A DNA stretch of 46,014 bases from contig JBBTWG010000025.1 of the NCBI GenBank assembly GCA_038062935.1, forward strand, positions 1-46,014. Reading direction: 5' to 3'. The notes beneath the pieces are model-generated. The model was not told where the DNA came from. It searched no databases and saw only the letters and a program-made list of their open reading frames with translations. Position numbers and translations under genes: made by a program. The stretch comes from JBBTWG01 sp038062935 (GTDB taxonomy: Bacteria; Patescibacteriota; Gracilibacteria; UBA1369; UBA12463). Shown piece by piece: positions 1-9,558 of this stretch (the stretch's first letter is position 1; the number at the start of each line of letters is the position of its first letter).

Positions 1-2
1 TC

Positions 3-437
3 ATCTGCGTCATCATCGCCGAAAACGCGACACTTTCCGCCGCAGCCGCAGGATGCCAAGCCGAAGTCGGTGCCGCCAATTCTTGTGCCGCCGCAGCCGC
101 CGTTGAAATGAAAAAAGGAACCCCGCAGCAAGCTATGCACGCCGCCGCGATGGCTATGAAAAGCAGTCTCGGCCTCGTCTGCGATCCACTCGGCGGTCTC
201 GTAGAAGTCCCATGCATCAAAAGAAACGCACTCGGAAGCCAACACGCCCTCGGTGCCGCAGATCTCGCTCTGGCCGGAGTAGAAAGTTTCATTCCATTCG
301 ATGAAGTTGTTGAAACGATGTACGAAATCGGAAAAATCATGTCCCCCAGACTCCGCGAAACCGCCCTCGGAGGTTTGGCAACAACGAAAACAGGAATGAT
401 GATCAAAAAGAAAATGGGTCTACCCGTGATACAATAG
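3..437 (+). CDS. sdaA: L-serine dehydratase, iron-sulfur type, 3' part (5' end outside window)
   Basis: Only the C-terminal 144 codons are present; the reading frame is open from base 3 and runs off the left edge, so the ATG at 108 is internal. The enzyme converts L-serine to pyruvate and ammonia in the cytoplasm using a 4Fe-4S cluster. The sequence shows the family's cysteine motif GCQAEVGAA, followed by GLVCDPLGGLVEVPC and KRN, which carry the conserved cluster-binding cysteines of the alpha domain. The end (GGLATTKTG) is also typical. Whether the missing 5' part is a fused beta domain or a separate gene cannot be seen. It is followed after 2 bases by a heptamer repeat and then purN on the same strand. 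Confidence 0.9.
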   Translation: MCVIIAENATLSAAAAGCQAEVGAANSCAAAAAVEMKKGTPQQAMHAAAMAMKSSLGLVCDPLGGLVEVPCIKRNALGSQHALGAADLALAGVESFIPFDEVVETMYEIGKIMSPRLRETALGGLATTKTGMMIKKKMGLPVIQ

Positions 438-439
438 GA

Positions 440-467
440 TCCTACATCCTAAATCCTAAATCCTACG
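440..467 (+). repeat. Heptamer array, site 1 (sdaA-purN gap)
   Basis: Four 7-bp units follow each other without a gap: TCCTACA at 440, TCCTAAA at 447 and at 454, and TCCTACG at 461. A decayed fifth unit CCCTACC covers 468-474 and runs into the purN reading frame. The array starts 2 bases after the sdaA stop. The two TAA stops inside it lie in different frames. The same array, in the same orientation relative to transcription, occurs at 26449, 26964 and 45706. Confidence 0.85.
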
Positions 468-470
468 CCC

Positions 471-1052
471 TACCGCATCGCCATCCTCGCTTCCACCCGC
501 GGCACAGACCTACAGGCCATCATCGACGAAATGAAGGCTGGAAAAATGCCCGGCGTCGAACTCACCGTGGTTATTTCAAACAAAAAAGATTGTTATGCAA
601 TCCAACGTGCCCGCGAGCAGGGATTCAAAGCTATTTTTATCGATCCAGCAGAAAAAACAAAAGAAGCTTTTGACGAAGAAATGAGAGAAATTCTCGACCA
701 AGAAAAAGTTGATCTCATTGTCCTCGTAGGCTACATGCGCATCCTCACGACACCTTTCGTACGACACTTCAAAAATCGCATCATCAACATCCATCCCGCA
801 CTCCTTCCAAAATTCGGCGGGAAAGATTTTTTTGGCATCAGCGTGCACAAAGCCGTCCTCGCCTCCGGCGACACCGAGACAGGCATGACAATCCATTTCG
901 TCGACGAAGGCATCGACACCGGAAAAATAATTCTCCAAAAAAAAATTACTATCGCACCAGGAGAAACACCAGAATCTCTGAAAGAAAAAGTCTTGGAACT
1001 TGAAAAAAAATATTATCCAGAAGTTATCTACCAACTTTCAAAATCTTTATGA
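471..1052 (+). CDS. purN: Phosphoribosylglycinamide formyltransferase PurN; start codon unresolved
   Basis: PurN transfers a formyl group from 10-formyltetrahydrofolate to GAR in purine synthesis. The family's active site is clear: NIHPALLP supplies the Asn and His, and HFVDEGIDTG the catalytic Asp. Homology begins before the first ATG (531): codons 474-530 read RIAILASTRGTDLQAIIDE, the usual first strand and phosphate-binding loop. The codon where Met is expected (471) is TAC, and between the in-frame TAA at 450 and the ATG at 531 there is no ATG, GTG or TTG. Either a rare start (ACG 465, ATC 453 or 477) is used, or the ATG at 531 gives a protein lacking the loop, or the gene has been damaged by the adjoining repeat. 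The 3' end overlaps the next gene by ATGA. Confidence 0.88.
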   Translation, partial: YRIAILASTRGTDLQAIIDEMKAGKMPGVELTVVISNKKDCYAIQRAREQGFKAIFIDPAEKTKEAFDEEMREILDQEKVDLIVLVGYMRILTTPFVRHFKNRIINIHPALLPKFGGKDFFGISVHKAVLASGDTETGMTIHFVDEGIDTGKIILQKKITIAPGETPESLKEKVLELEKKYYPEVIYQLSKSL

Positions 1053-1501
1053 ATGAAATACTCATCAGTATCGGCGTCTCCATAGCGCTCATAGTCATGA
1101 TATATTTCGCACTGATGCGAAATGCCAGAATATGGGGGAAATTTCCGCTTGATGCAGACGAAAAAGTCCTCTACGAAGAAGAAGGCATCAGAATTATGAC
1201 GAGCCTTCGTGGAGAAAATCGTCAGAAAATATATTTCAATTCAGGATTCAAATTCACCAACAAAAGATTTTTTGTACTCAGTGGAAAAACTTTTATTCTT
1301 CAGATTATAAATTTTGGAAAAAATGGAGAAGATGAAATTCTCAAAGGCACGTTCTACGTCCCAAAGAAAAATTTCATGCTCAAGGAAAATGAAAAGGGCA
1401 AAAATGTACTCCGTATCGAAAAACCTATCAATGCCATGATGTCCTACCTTTTTGAAGCACCCGTAAAAGACATGCATGCGATAGAGCATATTTTGAAGTA
1501 A
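1049..1501 (+). CDS. Small membrane-anchored protein, possible PH-like domain
   Basis: 150 aa, not recognised as a named family. Residues about 3-23 form one hydrophobic N-terminal segment, followed by a polar, beta-rich domain of about 120 residues (alternating patterns such as GFKFTNKRFFVLSG and FYVPKKNFML) that ends in a helix. This layout resembles bacterial PH-like domains tethered to the inner membrane, but that is only an impression. The start codon overlaps the purN stop (ATGA), so it is probably translated together with purN. Confidence 0.6.
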   Translation: MNEILISIGVSIALIVMIYFALMRNARIWGKFPLDADEKVLYEEEGIRIMTSLRGENRQKIYFNSGFKFTNKRFFVLSGKTFILQIINFGKNGEDEILKGTFYVPKKNFMLKENEKGKNVLRIEKPINAMMSYLFEAPVKDMHAIEHILK

Positions 1502-1512
1502 AAAGTAGAAGA

Positions 1513-1540
1513 TTGACTTATTAGAATTATTCAGTATAAT
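1513..1540 (+). promoter_or_regulatory. Sigma-70-like promoter for the 1575 gene
   Basis: TTGACT at 1513-1518 and TATAAT at 1535-1540 are separated by 16 bp, just downstream of the previous stop. The start codon lies 35 bases beyond the -10 box; no Shine-Dalgarno motif precedes it. Confidence 0.7.
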
Positions 1541-1574
1541 AGCTGAAATTTTTCACCATATTCGTCAATTTTTT

Positions 1575-2309
1575 ATGGAAATGAGGCCGCCAGATGAGCC
1601 AAAACAACCACAGCTAAGAATGATTCATTCCCAAGGCAAATCTCCTGGAGCAGGGAAAGCTGCAGAATCGGGGCCAGAAAACAGGGGGGCCGAAGAGGAA
1701 GGGAGTGTCATAAGTTTGGCCAGTCAAAGATCGCCATCTCAAATAGACCAAGTGGCAGAAGAAAGGATTCAGTTCCTCGAATATCTCTACGGTGATGATT
1801 TGAGGAATATTCTCTCTCCAAAAGATTTTCTATATTTGGCAGAGAATTTGGGTCTCCAGCTACGAATTCAGGAGCTTATTGATGCTGCCCAGCGCATGAA
1901 AGATGGAGGGGGTGTGGAAAGAATGAGTATGGCAATAAATCTCCGAAGAAATGATCCAGGGCCTTTGCTAGAAGAAACGCGACAATTCGTAAGAGGGTTG
2001 CTGGCAGAAAAAAGTCCCGGAATACAAATCAATTTTACGCAAAAAGAGCCAGTGAGATTCATCGATAGAGGCTTTGTGTTGAAGCGCGATTTCAAAGGTC
2101 TCATGAGACGGATAAGAAGAGAAAGGGGTTCAAGGGAAGCAGGGGAAGAGTTTGAAGTTTTTGTACGGACAGGAGAGAGTGACAAGACAGTCAGTCCTGT
2201 CATTTTGAGAGAACTTCGCATCCTTCATGATGCGAAGGAGACCCCCGCACTCAAAACGGTTATTCAGCGGTTTTTCCGCCCTAATAGGATATTTGACGAT
2301 CAACTTTGA
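1575..2309 (+). CDS. Hypothetical soluble protein, 244 aa
   Basis: Not recognised. The first 60 residues are Pro/Gly/Glu-rich and probably disordered. The rest is charged and mostly helical (for example LEYLYGDDLRNILSPKDFLYLAENLG), without signal peptide or membrane segment, so a cytoplasmic location is likely. It has its own promoter at 1513-1540, and its stop codon overlaps the -35 box of the promoter for the giant surface-protein gene downstream. No function is proposed. Confidence 0.65.
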   Translation: MEMRPPDEPKQPQLRMIHSQGKSPGAGKAAESGPENRGAEEEGSVISLASQRSPSQIDQVAEERIQFLEYLYGDDLRNILSPKDFLYLAENLGLQLRIQELIDAAQRMKDGGGVERMSMAINLRRNDPGPLLEETRQFVRGLLAEKSPGIQINFTQKEPVRFIDRGFVLKRDFKGLMRRIRRERGSREAGEEFEVFVRTGESDKTVSPVILRELRILHDAKETPALKTVIQRFFRPNRIFDDQL

Positions 2310-2333
2310 AAAATCAGAAAAATATGCTATAAT
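2306..2333 (+). promoter_or_regulatory. Extended -10 promoter for the giant SLH protein genes
   Basis: TTGAAA at 2306-2311, a 16-bp spacer, and TGC-TATAAT with the hexamer at 2328-2333. The -35 box overlaps the TGA stop of the preceding gene. The leader to the ATG at 2384 is about 44 bases, almost all A, with no Shine-Dalgarno motif. Confidence 0.75.
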
Positions 2334-2383
2334 AAACCGAAGCCATAAAAGCTTTCAAAAATCAAAAAATAAAAATCAAAAAT

Positions 2384-5300
2384 ATGGATGTGCAAAATCC
2401 CGTTCCAACTCCGATCATAAATCCAGAAACTTCAGAGAAGAGGACGAAGATTCTAGGAATTTTTGTAGTTATCATTATTGCAGGTTTGGTGAGCTATTTT
2501 TTCTCACAATCAAGCCTTTTCCGGGGAACTTTTTTGACTCCAGGAAGTGAAGAAGAAGCTCAAGTCAAAGACACATTGAAAAGCATTGCCGACAACGCCG
2601 AGAGTGCTGAGTACGAAATGCATTATCAAAATAGTGTGGGCGATGAAAATCTCGATGGAGGGGGAAATATCGATCTCAAAATCACAGGAAAAGTAGATTT
2701 CACGGAAACTCCAGGAGTAGAAAAAAAATATCATATCGACATCACCGGAACAGGATCAGGGGTTGTAGTAAACGATACGAGTTGCCAAATTGCAAAGGTA
2801 GAATTCATGAAACCAGCAGGTTGGTATTACAAAAAAAGCACATCGACAATGCCACTGACACAAAGTTCAGGAGGTGATAATTTTGCTATAAAAGGCGAGG
2901 TTCTCTGCGGAAAAACTCCAACATTGAAAGCGATTATAGGGTTCAACGGAGGTGATCCATCAGAAAAAGAAGGCATACCTTTTGATCTGACAAAAAGTGT
3001 CGATGTTCCGGGAGTTTATGTTTTTAATCTGGAGAAAGCAAAAGAAGGTCTCAAGCAGGGATTATATAATTTCAAATTCGTATTAAGCACAGAAGGTTTT
3101 GAAACAACCAAGGAATACACGCTTGATATTCCAAAAGGCATTCCAGAAACGATGACACTGAAGTCTGTCATCACGGGACAGAACATAGAAATTACGGCAT
3201 CAAAAAATACTGATCATCCGGATGGCGAGTACACCTACGCCATCTACACATCAGCAACTCTCCCGGTCAAAACACCAGTAGAAACGCCAGCAGGAACTCT
3301 AACAAATGACAAATATACCGACACATTGGCAGACGGAAAGAGTCGGTATTACAAAGTCATCGGACTCGATAGCCAGAAAAATATTATTGCCACGAGTGAT
3401 TCGATTCTTGTACAGCCAGAAGGCACTTGCATAATTTCAAAAATAGAATATATCAATTCTCCAAATTTCGTGTACCAGAGTGCATCAACACTGCCGCTCA
3501 GTCCTCAGGAAGCCGAAAAGGCGTCAATCAAAGGAGAAGTAACATGTGATACAACAAAGGCAGCAGATCCAATCCTCAATGTGGTTGCAACATCAGCAAA
3601 GGATGGAGTGAGCCCAAAAATAAAAATTAATTTAAAAAAAGAAGCAGAAGGGAAATATTCTTTCCAGGAAAGTACGGAATCGGGGACAAAAGAAGAGCCA
3701 TTAAATCTCAATTTTATATTGAGTGCAGGAAATACAGACACAGAGCAGGCATATACATTGCATCTCAAAAAAGTCATTCCAAAAGAAATTACAACGTCTC
3801 ACTATGAAAAAACAGATGCCGGAATAAAATTGAGCTGGGCCTACAGCAGACCACTCAAGGAATTTCCAGGAAATGAAGGACTGTATAAAGTCTATAGAAG
3901 TGAAACCTCATTCAACCTGCCAGCAAAAGTCACAGGAGATTTCATAGATAAAATAGTCAGCACTGTAGTGGTAAAAGAACTCCCAAAAAACACAGAATTT
4001 GGAGAAACAACATGGACCGACACAGGGGCAACAGACAATTCAAAAAATTATCATTATTTTATCGCAGCATTTGAATACCTCAACTCGGAAAAAATAAAAC
4101 AGAGAGTCGTAGCGATATCAGATGAACTGTCAGGTACCAATAGCATAGAGCTGAGCACAGTCACAACCGAAGGAAATGTAAAACTCAGCTGGAAAGTTTC
4201 GAAAGATCCGTCTGTAGTTATAAAAAAATATACTATTTACAGGTCGACCGTACATTTGGCGCCGTTCATCAGCACTAATAAAATTGGAGAAGTATTGGCA
4301 GGGGGTAAGTTCGAATACAATGATGCCCTCGCAGAAGAAGATGTGTACTATCGTGTACTCGCCATCAATGAAGATGAGGAAAATCCTGTCATTGCAAGCA
4401 ATGAAGCTTATGTAAAATCATCACTCTTGCCAGGCACAAAAATAATTCCAAAAGAAATTACATCGTTCACAGGAACGAGAGTGGAAACCGGAGTAAATCT
4501 CCAGTGGACATATGGAAAACCAGCGGCAGAATTCCTCGGATATAAAATATATAGAAGTGAATCTCCATGGAATCTCAAAACAGAAGATATAGAAAAGTTT
4601 ATACAAGATCAGAAAGAAATAAAAAATCTTCTATCAACTGAAAAATCATGGGCAGATACAGGGGCAAGTGACAAGGAAAAAGATTATTATTACATGGTTA
4701 TTGCCTTTAATAGTAAATTCAAGCCAATTGGAATATCAGACGAACTGAAAGTAGAAAAAGGCCCATTCCCACAAACTATCGCTGCGAGCGCTACAACGAC
4801 GAAAGGAACAGTAAAAATTCAGTGGCCCGAAGATCCAGAAATAATGGCACGGACAGTCGCTTTGGATCTCACGATGATACCTGGCGGTACCATCTCTGTT
4901 TACAGCGAAAATCCTTCACAGCAGGAACAGATGGAGGTGCAGGATTATGTCCTCTACACAGCAGCATCGACACCAGTCTCAAAAGATCCAAATAAGAAAA
5001 TAGTAATAAAATGGCCAAGAGATCAAGTGCTAGATAATTATGGCGAAACATACTTTGAGCCAGTGGGGAATATTTGTAACAAATATTACGTGATATTTGC
5101 AGAAAGACCGGATGGAACAGTAGTCGCGCGTTCACCAGAAGTCGCAGCAAACTTCGGAACTTGTGCAAAACCAGTAGAAGAGCAACCTGCTCCGCAGATA
5201 TGGAAATATGAAATCCACAAATCGGCCATATCACCAGTTTCAGTAACAGGCGATCCTTGGGTCATAATAGATACCGGTTCATTGCCGATGTACTTGGATA

Positions 5301-8300
5301 CAGTCCCGAGTGGAGAAAAAGCATACTATCGCATAGTCGTGGTCGACCAAAACGAAAACATCATTACCACGAGCAACGAGATGGCCGCTGAAAATGCAAT
5401 AGCGATGTCTTTCGTCGACAGTCTCTACGCCAGCATTCTCGGTGCCAACACACTGCCACAACCAGAGAAATACACAGAAACAATAACCGGGTCAGGCGAC
5501 ATCGATGTGGCCAATCCAAAAGGTCCCTCTGGAACACTCGTGATCGACGACACATACAGAGTCACCACGAATGATGCAGTCGAATCGGTCATCATGACAG
5601 CAAAAATAGTCTTCTCACTCGACTCTGAGAACCAGAAAAAAACAGATATAACAGTCACAAGAACCGAAAGTAATGACAGTGATGGAAATACAATCAGCGA
5701 AGAAAGCAAAAAGAAATTGTCATTCGTGACAGAAGGATATGTGAAGCAGAAACTGCTCAAAGATCTGAAGATTTTGGACAATATAAAAGAGCATCAGGAG
5801 TTCATCGAGAGTGGCATCGCAAAAGGAGGCATCCAGAAAAGAATCAAAAATGATGATTTTACCAAGGGCGATGGCCTCACAACAGGTCTGGAAATCAGAG
5901 GAGAGAGCGATCTTTCTGATGAAGAAAAGGCAGAAGGAATCACGAAAGTTTTAGAAACCCAGGATCTCAAGAGATTCTTCGGAGGTGATGGAGCCACAGG
6001 AAAACTCACCATCGCTCTCAACGAAAAAGAAGAAAAGGCAAAGTTCGAAGGAGCATTGTCATTCGTCGAAAAACAGAAGATCACTTTCAAAGTCCAGAAT
6101 TTCGTGTGGAAAGCCGGCACACATTGGAATGTGACGAACATTCAGAGCCTCGCCGAAGCACTCCAGAATACATCCAAGGCCGAAATGGCATACTACTCAT
6201 CATGGATCGGCATTAAGAATGAAAACGTTGGGCGAGCGCTGAGAGTAAAAGTAGACAGTGGAATAGTCGATCTCATCGGCGATGGAAAAGATCTCGAACA
6301 TAATCTCATATTCGAGGGGCATGGCGAATATGTTCTTCCAGATGCCGCTTCAGTGCTCGTGCCAGAAGTGATTGATCTCAAAGTAGAAAAAATAAGCGAT
6401 ACGGCGACAGATAAAACAGTCAAAGTAACCTGGAATATAGTTGACTCAGAAATCGCAAAAAAAGCAAAAAGCTTCTATCTCTACCGATCAACGCAAAAAC
6501 CAGTATATACATCAGAGGAACCGATTTTCAAAACAGACAGTCTTGTATCAAACACGCACACACAGAAGCTCCCCAATACAGGAGAGAGCTATTATTATAA
6601 AGTTATCGCAAAGGATAAACTCATAGGAGAGGCCGGTGCGTCAGCCATTGCCACATCATCGGAGTTTCTCAAGTCAGGAGTGAGCAAGGCTATTGCATTG
6701 ACATGGGAGGAAGAAGAATCTGAAAAGATTGATGTTTATAACATTTACCAATCCTCAAAGAGCGATGTTGAAATGGACGAGGATCATTTTTTGGATATCG
6801 TAGACGTAAATGCATCAAATTCAGGTTCAGGGATCAAAAAATTCAAGTACATTGTAGAGTACATAGCTGAGGATCAGGAAATTCCAAAAAAATATTACAA
6901 GATTCAGGCCATAGGAAAAAAAGATGGGAAAACGATGAAGACATTTTCACTTTTAGCAAATGAAACAAAGACCGTGGAAGAATCTTTCAGCGGCGGTGGA
7001 AAATTGACACAAGCAGACACAGGCCTCACAGGAAAATTGACTCTTGCCCGTTCTTTCCAGGAATACAGCCAGGAAAAAACCAAAGGGGAGCCCGTCACAT
7101 CTACATTGCAATTGCCAATAGCCAACAACACTTTCGAATATCAATTCGACCCGATGAGTCCACCGGTTCCAGCGAACCCGGATTTGTCATGGATAAGTCA
7201 AAATTACCTGAAGAAAACTCTCGACGAGCTTCATACAGATAAAATTTTGCAGAGATACATTCAGAAAGAAAACAGCATATATGGTCTCATGAAAAAAGCG
7301 ATCAAAGAATCTCTCGTACAAAAAGGCCTTGCAGGAAAACTGAAGAAAACTCAAAAGGAACACAAATATACGACAACACTAGAAAATCTCTTCGGTGCAA
7401 TTCCTCCAGGTTTTGAATTCCTGAAGGGCAGCGAGCAGGATGCCATAGCCACAAACACGGTACAATTCACCGTCGATCCTATCAAGAAACAGTTAGAAAA
7501 AATCGAAGTGGTACTGGCATACAAAGAAGGAAATCAACTTTCTTTCATCATGACGAACTTCGTGATGCCAGAAGTGATTCCAGCTTGTCCAGACGGAAAA
7601 TACAAAACAGCAGGCATGACGGGTTGCGTAGACGTTCCAGCATTCCCAACTCCAGCAAACAAAACAGCATGCGATCAGTACGCAGCAATTGTCGCATCAC
7701 CAGATGCAAATCTGAGTCCAAAAACAAAAACAGACATGCAGGAAAAATTAAAAGATCCAATCTGCGTCGAAATAATTGGATCTCTAGATCTCCAGCTCGA
7801 TACCAAAGGCGACAGAGTCATAAAAATCAAATGGGTAGATATCCCAGGAACAAGCCCTGCAAGCAGTTATCTGGTGTACCGTTTTGAAGGAGCAGTATTC
7901 GATTTCGCAAAAGCTCAATCAGTCGCACAGCCAAAAGAAAAAACAGATTTCACTGAAACGATGCCGCTCGTGAACGGAAAAACATACCAGTACATGGTGA
8001 CTGCTATCGATGCCGAAAACAAAGTATTGAGATTCTCAAATGTACTCCCTATTCCACTCCCAGGCATCATTCTGACCAACACCGTGGTCGACAAAGAGGT
8101 GAAACTCGCCTGGACCGACACCACCGCAGGCATCGATAAATATAAAATTTTCAGATCCGAAGACATCGCTTCAAAAGGAACCGAGGTTGTAGCACTCGGA
8201 AAAGATGCAAAAACACACAACGATACACCGGCCAACCCAGCAAGCGGAAAAACATATTACTATAGTGTTGTTGGAACAGATATCGCTGGAATCGAAATGG

Positions 8301-9523
8301 CTCTTTCAAACCAGATTTCTGCAGCACCAGTAGCAATAGTCGTAGACTGCCCAACGATGATGCTCGATCTGAAAGCCAAAAAAACAGCATTCGACAAGTC
8401 ACCAACCGCCGAAAACGCAAAAGCATACAACGATGCATATGCGCTATTCATTGCAAAACCTTGTACAGCCACACCAGGTGTTACCCTTCCAACGTCGCTC
8501 ATCGCTCCAGTAGTAAATACATTCACACTCTCAGGAGTCGCTGCAGAAGGCGGTAACGTCAACCTCAGCTGGGAAGACACGAAATATGACCCTGCAAACA
8601 TTTATTACATCTATCGCGGCACGGACGCATTGACCTACAAAGAAGGCGACAATATGTTAGGAATTCCAGAAGTCACGAACGTCCAGGGGAAAACCAATCA
8701 ACAGACAGTCCCAACCGTGAACAAAGATTATTACTATGTCATGGCACTTCTCGACGCCAACAAAAAGATTATCAGAATTTCAAACAACATCAGTATCAAA
8801 ATCAATTACACGCCACCGGACAACGGAAGTGTCAATCTGCCAGTGGGAGGCGGTGGTATATCAACAGCAGAAATTCTCGCACTCCTGAAAGCAAAACAGG
8901 ATGCAGAAGCTTTCCAATTTAAGATTCAGCAATTCCCACAATTCCACAACGTCGGACCTTCACCATTCGTCGATCTCGTCCCTCAAATGTACGGATACGA
9001 CGCTATTATGCGTCTCTCACAGGCTGGAGTGATCGAAGGCTACAAGAAGCAGGGAAAATTCTTTTTCGAACCACAAAAACCGGTGAATCGTGCAGAAGCA
9101 GCGAAGCTCGTGCTCGCCGCCGCCTGCGTTGACGTCAGTGAAGCAGCAAAAAGACCACCAAAGATTTTCAAAGATGTAGAGCCATCACTCTGGTTCTTCA
9201 AATACACAAAAGAGGCTTATTTCCAGGGATATTTCAGTGGATACAAAAATAAAGTAGGCCCACCAACATTCAAGGCATCGAGCAAGATCACCCGCGCAGA
9301 ACTCGTCAAAGTATTAGTGCAAGTGCTCCGCAGAGGAGGTGTTATCAACGTTCCATCGATCCAGCAGACAGCACCATGGTGGATTCCGTTCATGCAGATC
9401 GGACTTCAGGTGCAACTCACCACAACAGAGGAGGCTATGTATCCAACAGAACCCCTCACCCGCGCGCAGACCGCAGTCATGGTCGACCGTGTGAAACAAA
9501 TCTATAATGGCTGTCAAAAATAA
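2384..9523 (+). CDS. Giant cell-surface protein with FnIII-like repeats and three SLH motifs
   Basis: 2379 aa. Residues 23-40 form a membrane segment followed by SQSSLFRGTF, a motif shared with two other proteins here. A module of about 115 residues is duplicated near the N-terminus (from about Cys134 and Cys349), each copy having a paired cysteine (C..., GEVxC). Repeated FnIII-like domains (pattern: LSW ... YxIYRSE ... YYYxVIA) occupy roughly 255-345, 465-790, 1330-1525 and 1800-2145. Between them lies another module, at about 1030-1242 and 1532-1725, also present in the next gene. Two short cysteine-bearing inserts lie near 1730-1800 and 1985-2030. A Gly-rich hinge leads to SLH motifs at about 2191, 2259 and 2326 (FVDL, VNRAEAAK, ITRAELVK, LTRAQTAVM). 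SLH motifs usually bind cell-wall polymers, so this is probably an S-layer or long surface fibre protein held at both membrane and wall. Confidence 0.85.
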   Translation: MDVQNPVPTPIINPETSEKRTKILGIFVVIIIAGLVSYFFSQSSLFRGTFLTPGSEEEAQVKDTLKSIADNAESAEYEMHYQNSVGDENLDGGGNIDLKITGKVDFTETPGVEKKYHIDITGTGSGVVVNDTSCQIAKVEFMKPAGWYYKKSTSTMPLTQSSGGDNFAIKGEVLCGKTPTLKAIIGFNGGDPSEKEGIPFDLTKSVDVPGVYVFNLEKAKEGLKQGLYNFKFVLSTEGFETTKEYTLDIPKGIPETMTLKSVITGQNIEITASKNTDHPDGEYTYAIYTSATLPVKTPVETPAGTLTNDKYTDTLADGKSRYYKVIGLDSQKNIIATSDSILVQPEGTCIISKIEYINSPNFVYQSASTLPLSPQEAEKASIKGEVTCDTTKAADPILNVVATSAKDGVSPKIKINLKKEAEGKYSFQESTESGTKEEPLNLNFILSAGNTDTEQAYTLHLKKVIPKEITTSHYEKTDAGIKLSWAYSRPLKEFPGNEGLYKVYRSETSFNLPAKVTGDFIDKIVSTVVVKELPKNTEFGETTWTDTGATDNSKNYHYFIAAFEYLNSEKIKQRVVAISDELSGTNSIELSTVTTEGNVKLSWKVSKDPSVVIKKYTIYRSTVHLAPFISTNKIGEVLAGGKFEYNDALAEEDVYYRVLAINEDEENPVIASNEAYVKSSLLPGTKIIPKEITSFTGTRVETGVNLQWTYGKPAAEFLGYKIYRSESPWNLKTEDIEKFIQDQKEIKNLLSTEKSWADTGASDKEKDYYYMVIAFNSKFKPIGISDELKVEKGPFPQTIAASATTTKGTVKIQWPEDPEIMARTVALDLTMIPGGTISVYSENPSQQEQMEVQDYVLYTAASTPVSKDPNKKIVIKWPRDQVLDNYGETYFEPVGNICNKYYVIFAERPDGTVVARSPEVAANFGTCAKPVEEQPAPQIWKYEIHKSAISPVSVTGDPWVIIDTGSLPMYLDTVPSGEKAYYRIVVVDQNENIITTSNEMAAENAIAMSFVDSLYASILGANTLPQPEKYTETITGSGDIDVANPKGPSGTLVIDDTYRVTTNDAVESVIMTAKIVFSLDSENQKKTDITVTRTESNDSDGNTISEESKKKLSFVTEGYVKQKLLKDLKILDNIKEHQEFIESGIAKGGIQKRIKNDDFTKGDGLTTGLEIRGESDLSDEEKAEGITKVLETQDLKRFFGGDGATGKLTIALNEKEEKAKFEGALSFVEKQKITFKVQNFVWKAGTHWNVTNIQSLAEALQNTSKAEMAYYSSWIGIKNENVGRALRVKVDSGIVDLIGDGKDLEHNLIFEGHGEYVLPDAASVLVPEVIDLKVEKISDTATDKTVKVTWNIVDSEIAKKAKSFYLYRSTQKPVYTSEEPIFKTDSLVSNTHTQKLPNTGESYYYKVIAKDKLIGEAGASAIATSSEFLKSGVSKAIALTWEEEESEKIDVYNIYQSSKSDVEMDEDHFLDIVDVNASNSGSGIKKFKYIVEYIAEDQEIPKKYYKIQAIGKKDGKTMKTFSLLANETKTVEESFSGGGKLTQADTGLTGKLTLARSFQEYSQEKTKGEPVTSTLQLPIANNTFEYQFDPMSPPVPANPDLSWISQNYLKKTLDELHTDKILQRYIQKENSIYGLMKKAIKESLVQKGLAGKLKKTQKEHKYTTTLENLFGAIPPGFEFLKGSEQDAIATNTVQFTVDPIKKQLEKIEVVLAYKEGNQLSFIMTNFVMPEVIPACPDGKYKTAGMTGCVDVPAFPTPANKTACDQYAAIVASPDANLSPKTKTDMQEKLKDPICVEIIGSLDLQLDTKGDRVIKIKWVDIPGTSPASSYLVYRFEGAVFDFAKAQSVAQPKEKTDFTETMPLVNGKTYQYMVTAIDAENKVLRFSNVLPIPLPGIILTNTVVDKEVKLAWTDTTAGIDKYKIFRSEDIASKGTEVVALGKDAKTHNDTPANPASGKTYYYSVVGTDIAGIEMALSNQISAAPVAIVVDCPTMMLDLKAKKTAFDKSPTAENAKAYNDAYALFIAKPCTATPGVTLPTSLIAPVVNTFTLSGVAAEGGNVNLSWEDTKYDPANIYYIYRGTDALTYKEGDNMLGIPEVTNVQGKTNQQTVPTVNKDYYYVMALLDANKKIIRISNNISIKINYTPPDNGSVNLPVGGGGISTAEILALLKAKQDAEAFQFKIQQFPQFHNVGPSPFVDLVPQMYGYDAIMRLSQAGVIEGYKKQGKFFFEPQKPVNRAEAAKLVLAAACVDVSEAAKRPPKIFKDVEPSLWFFKYTKEAYFQGYFSGYKNKVGPPTFKASSKITRAELVKVLVQVLRRGGVINVPSIQQTAPWWIPFMQIGLQVQLTTTEEAMYPTEPLTRAQTAVMVDRVKQIYNGCQK

Positions 9524-9558
9524 AAATAAAATTTTTAACAAATAACAAAAATTTATTT

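Noticed and set aside
531..2309. Alternative genetic code with TGA read as glycine
   Set aside because: TGA ends purN, the 1575 gene, ssb, the nucleotidyltransferase and atpH at natural protein ends, and conserved domains are intact without TGA.
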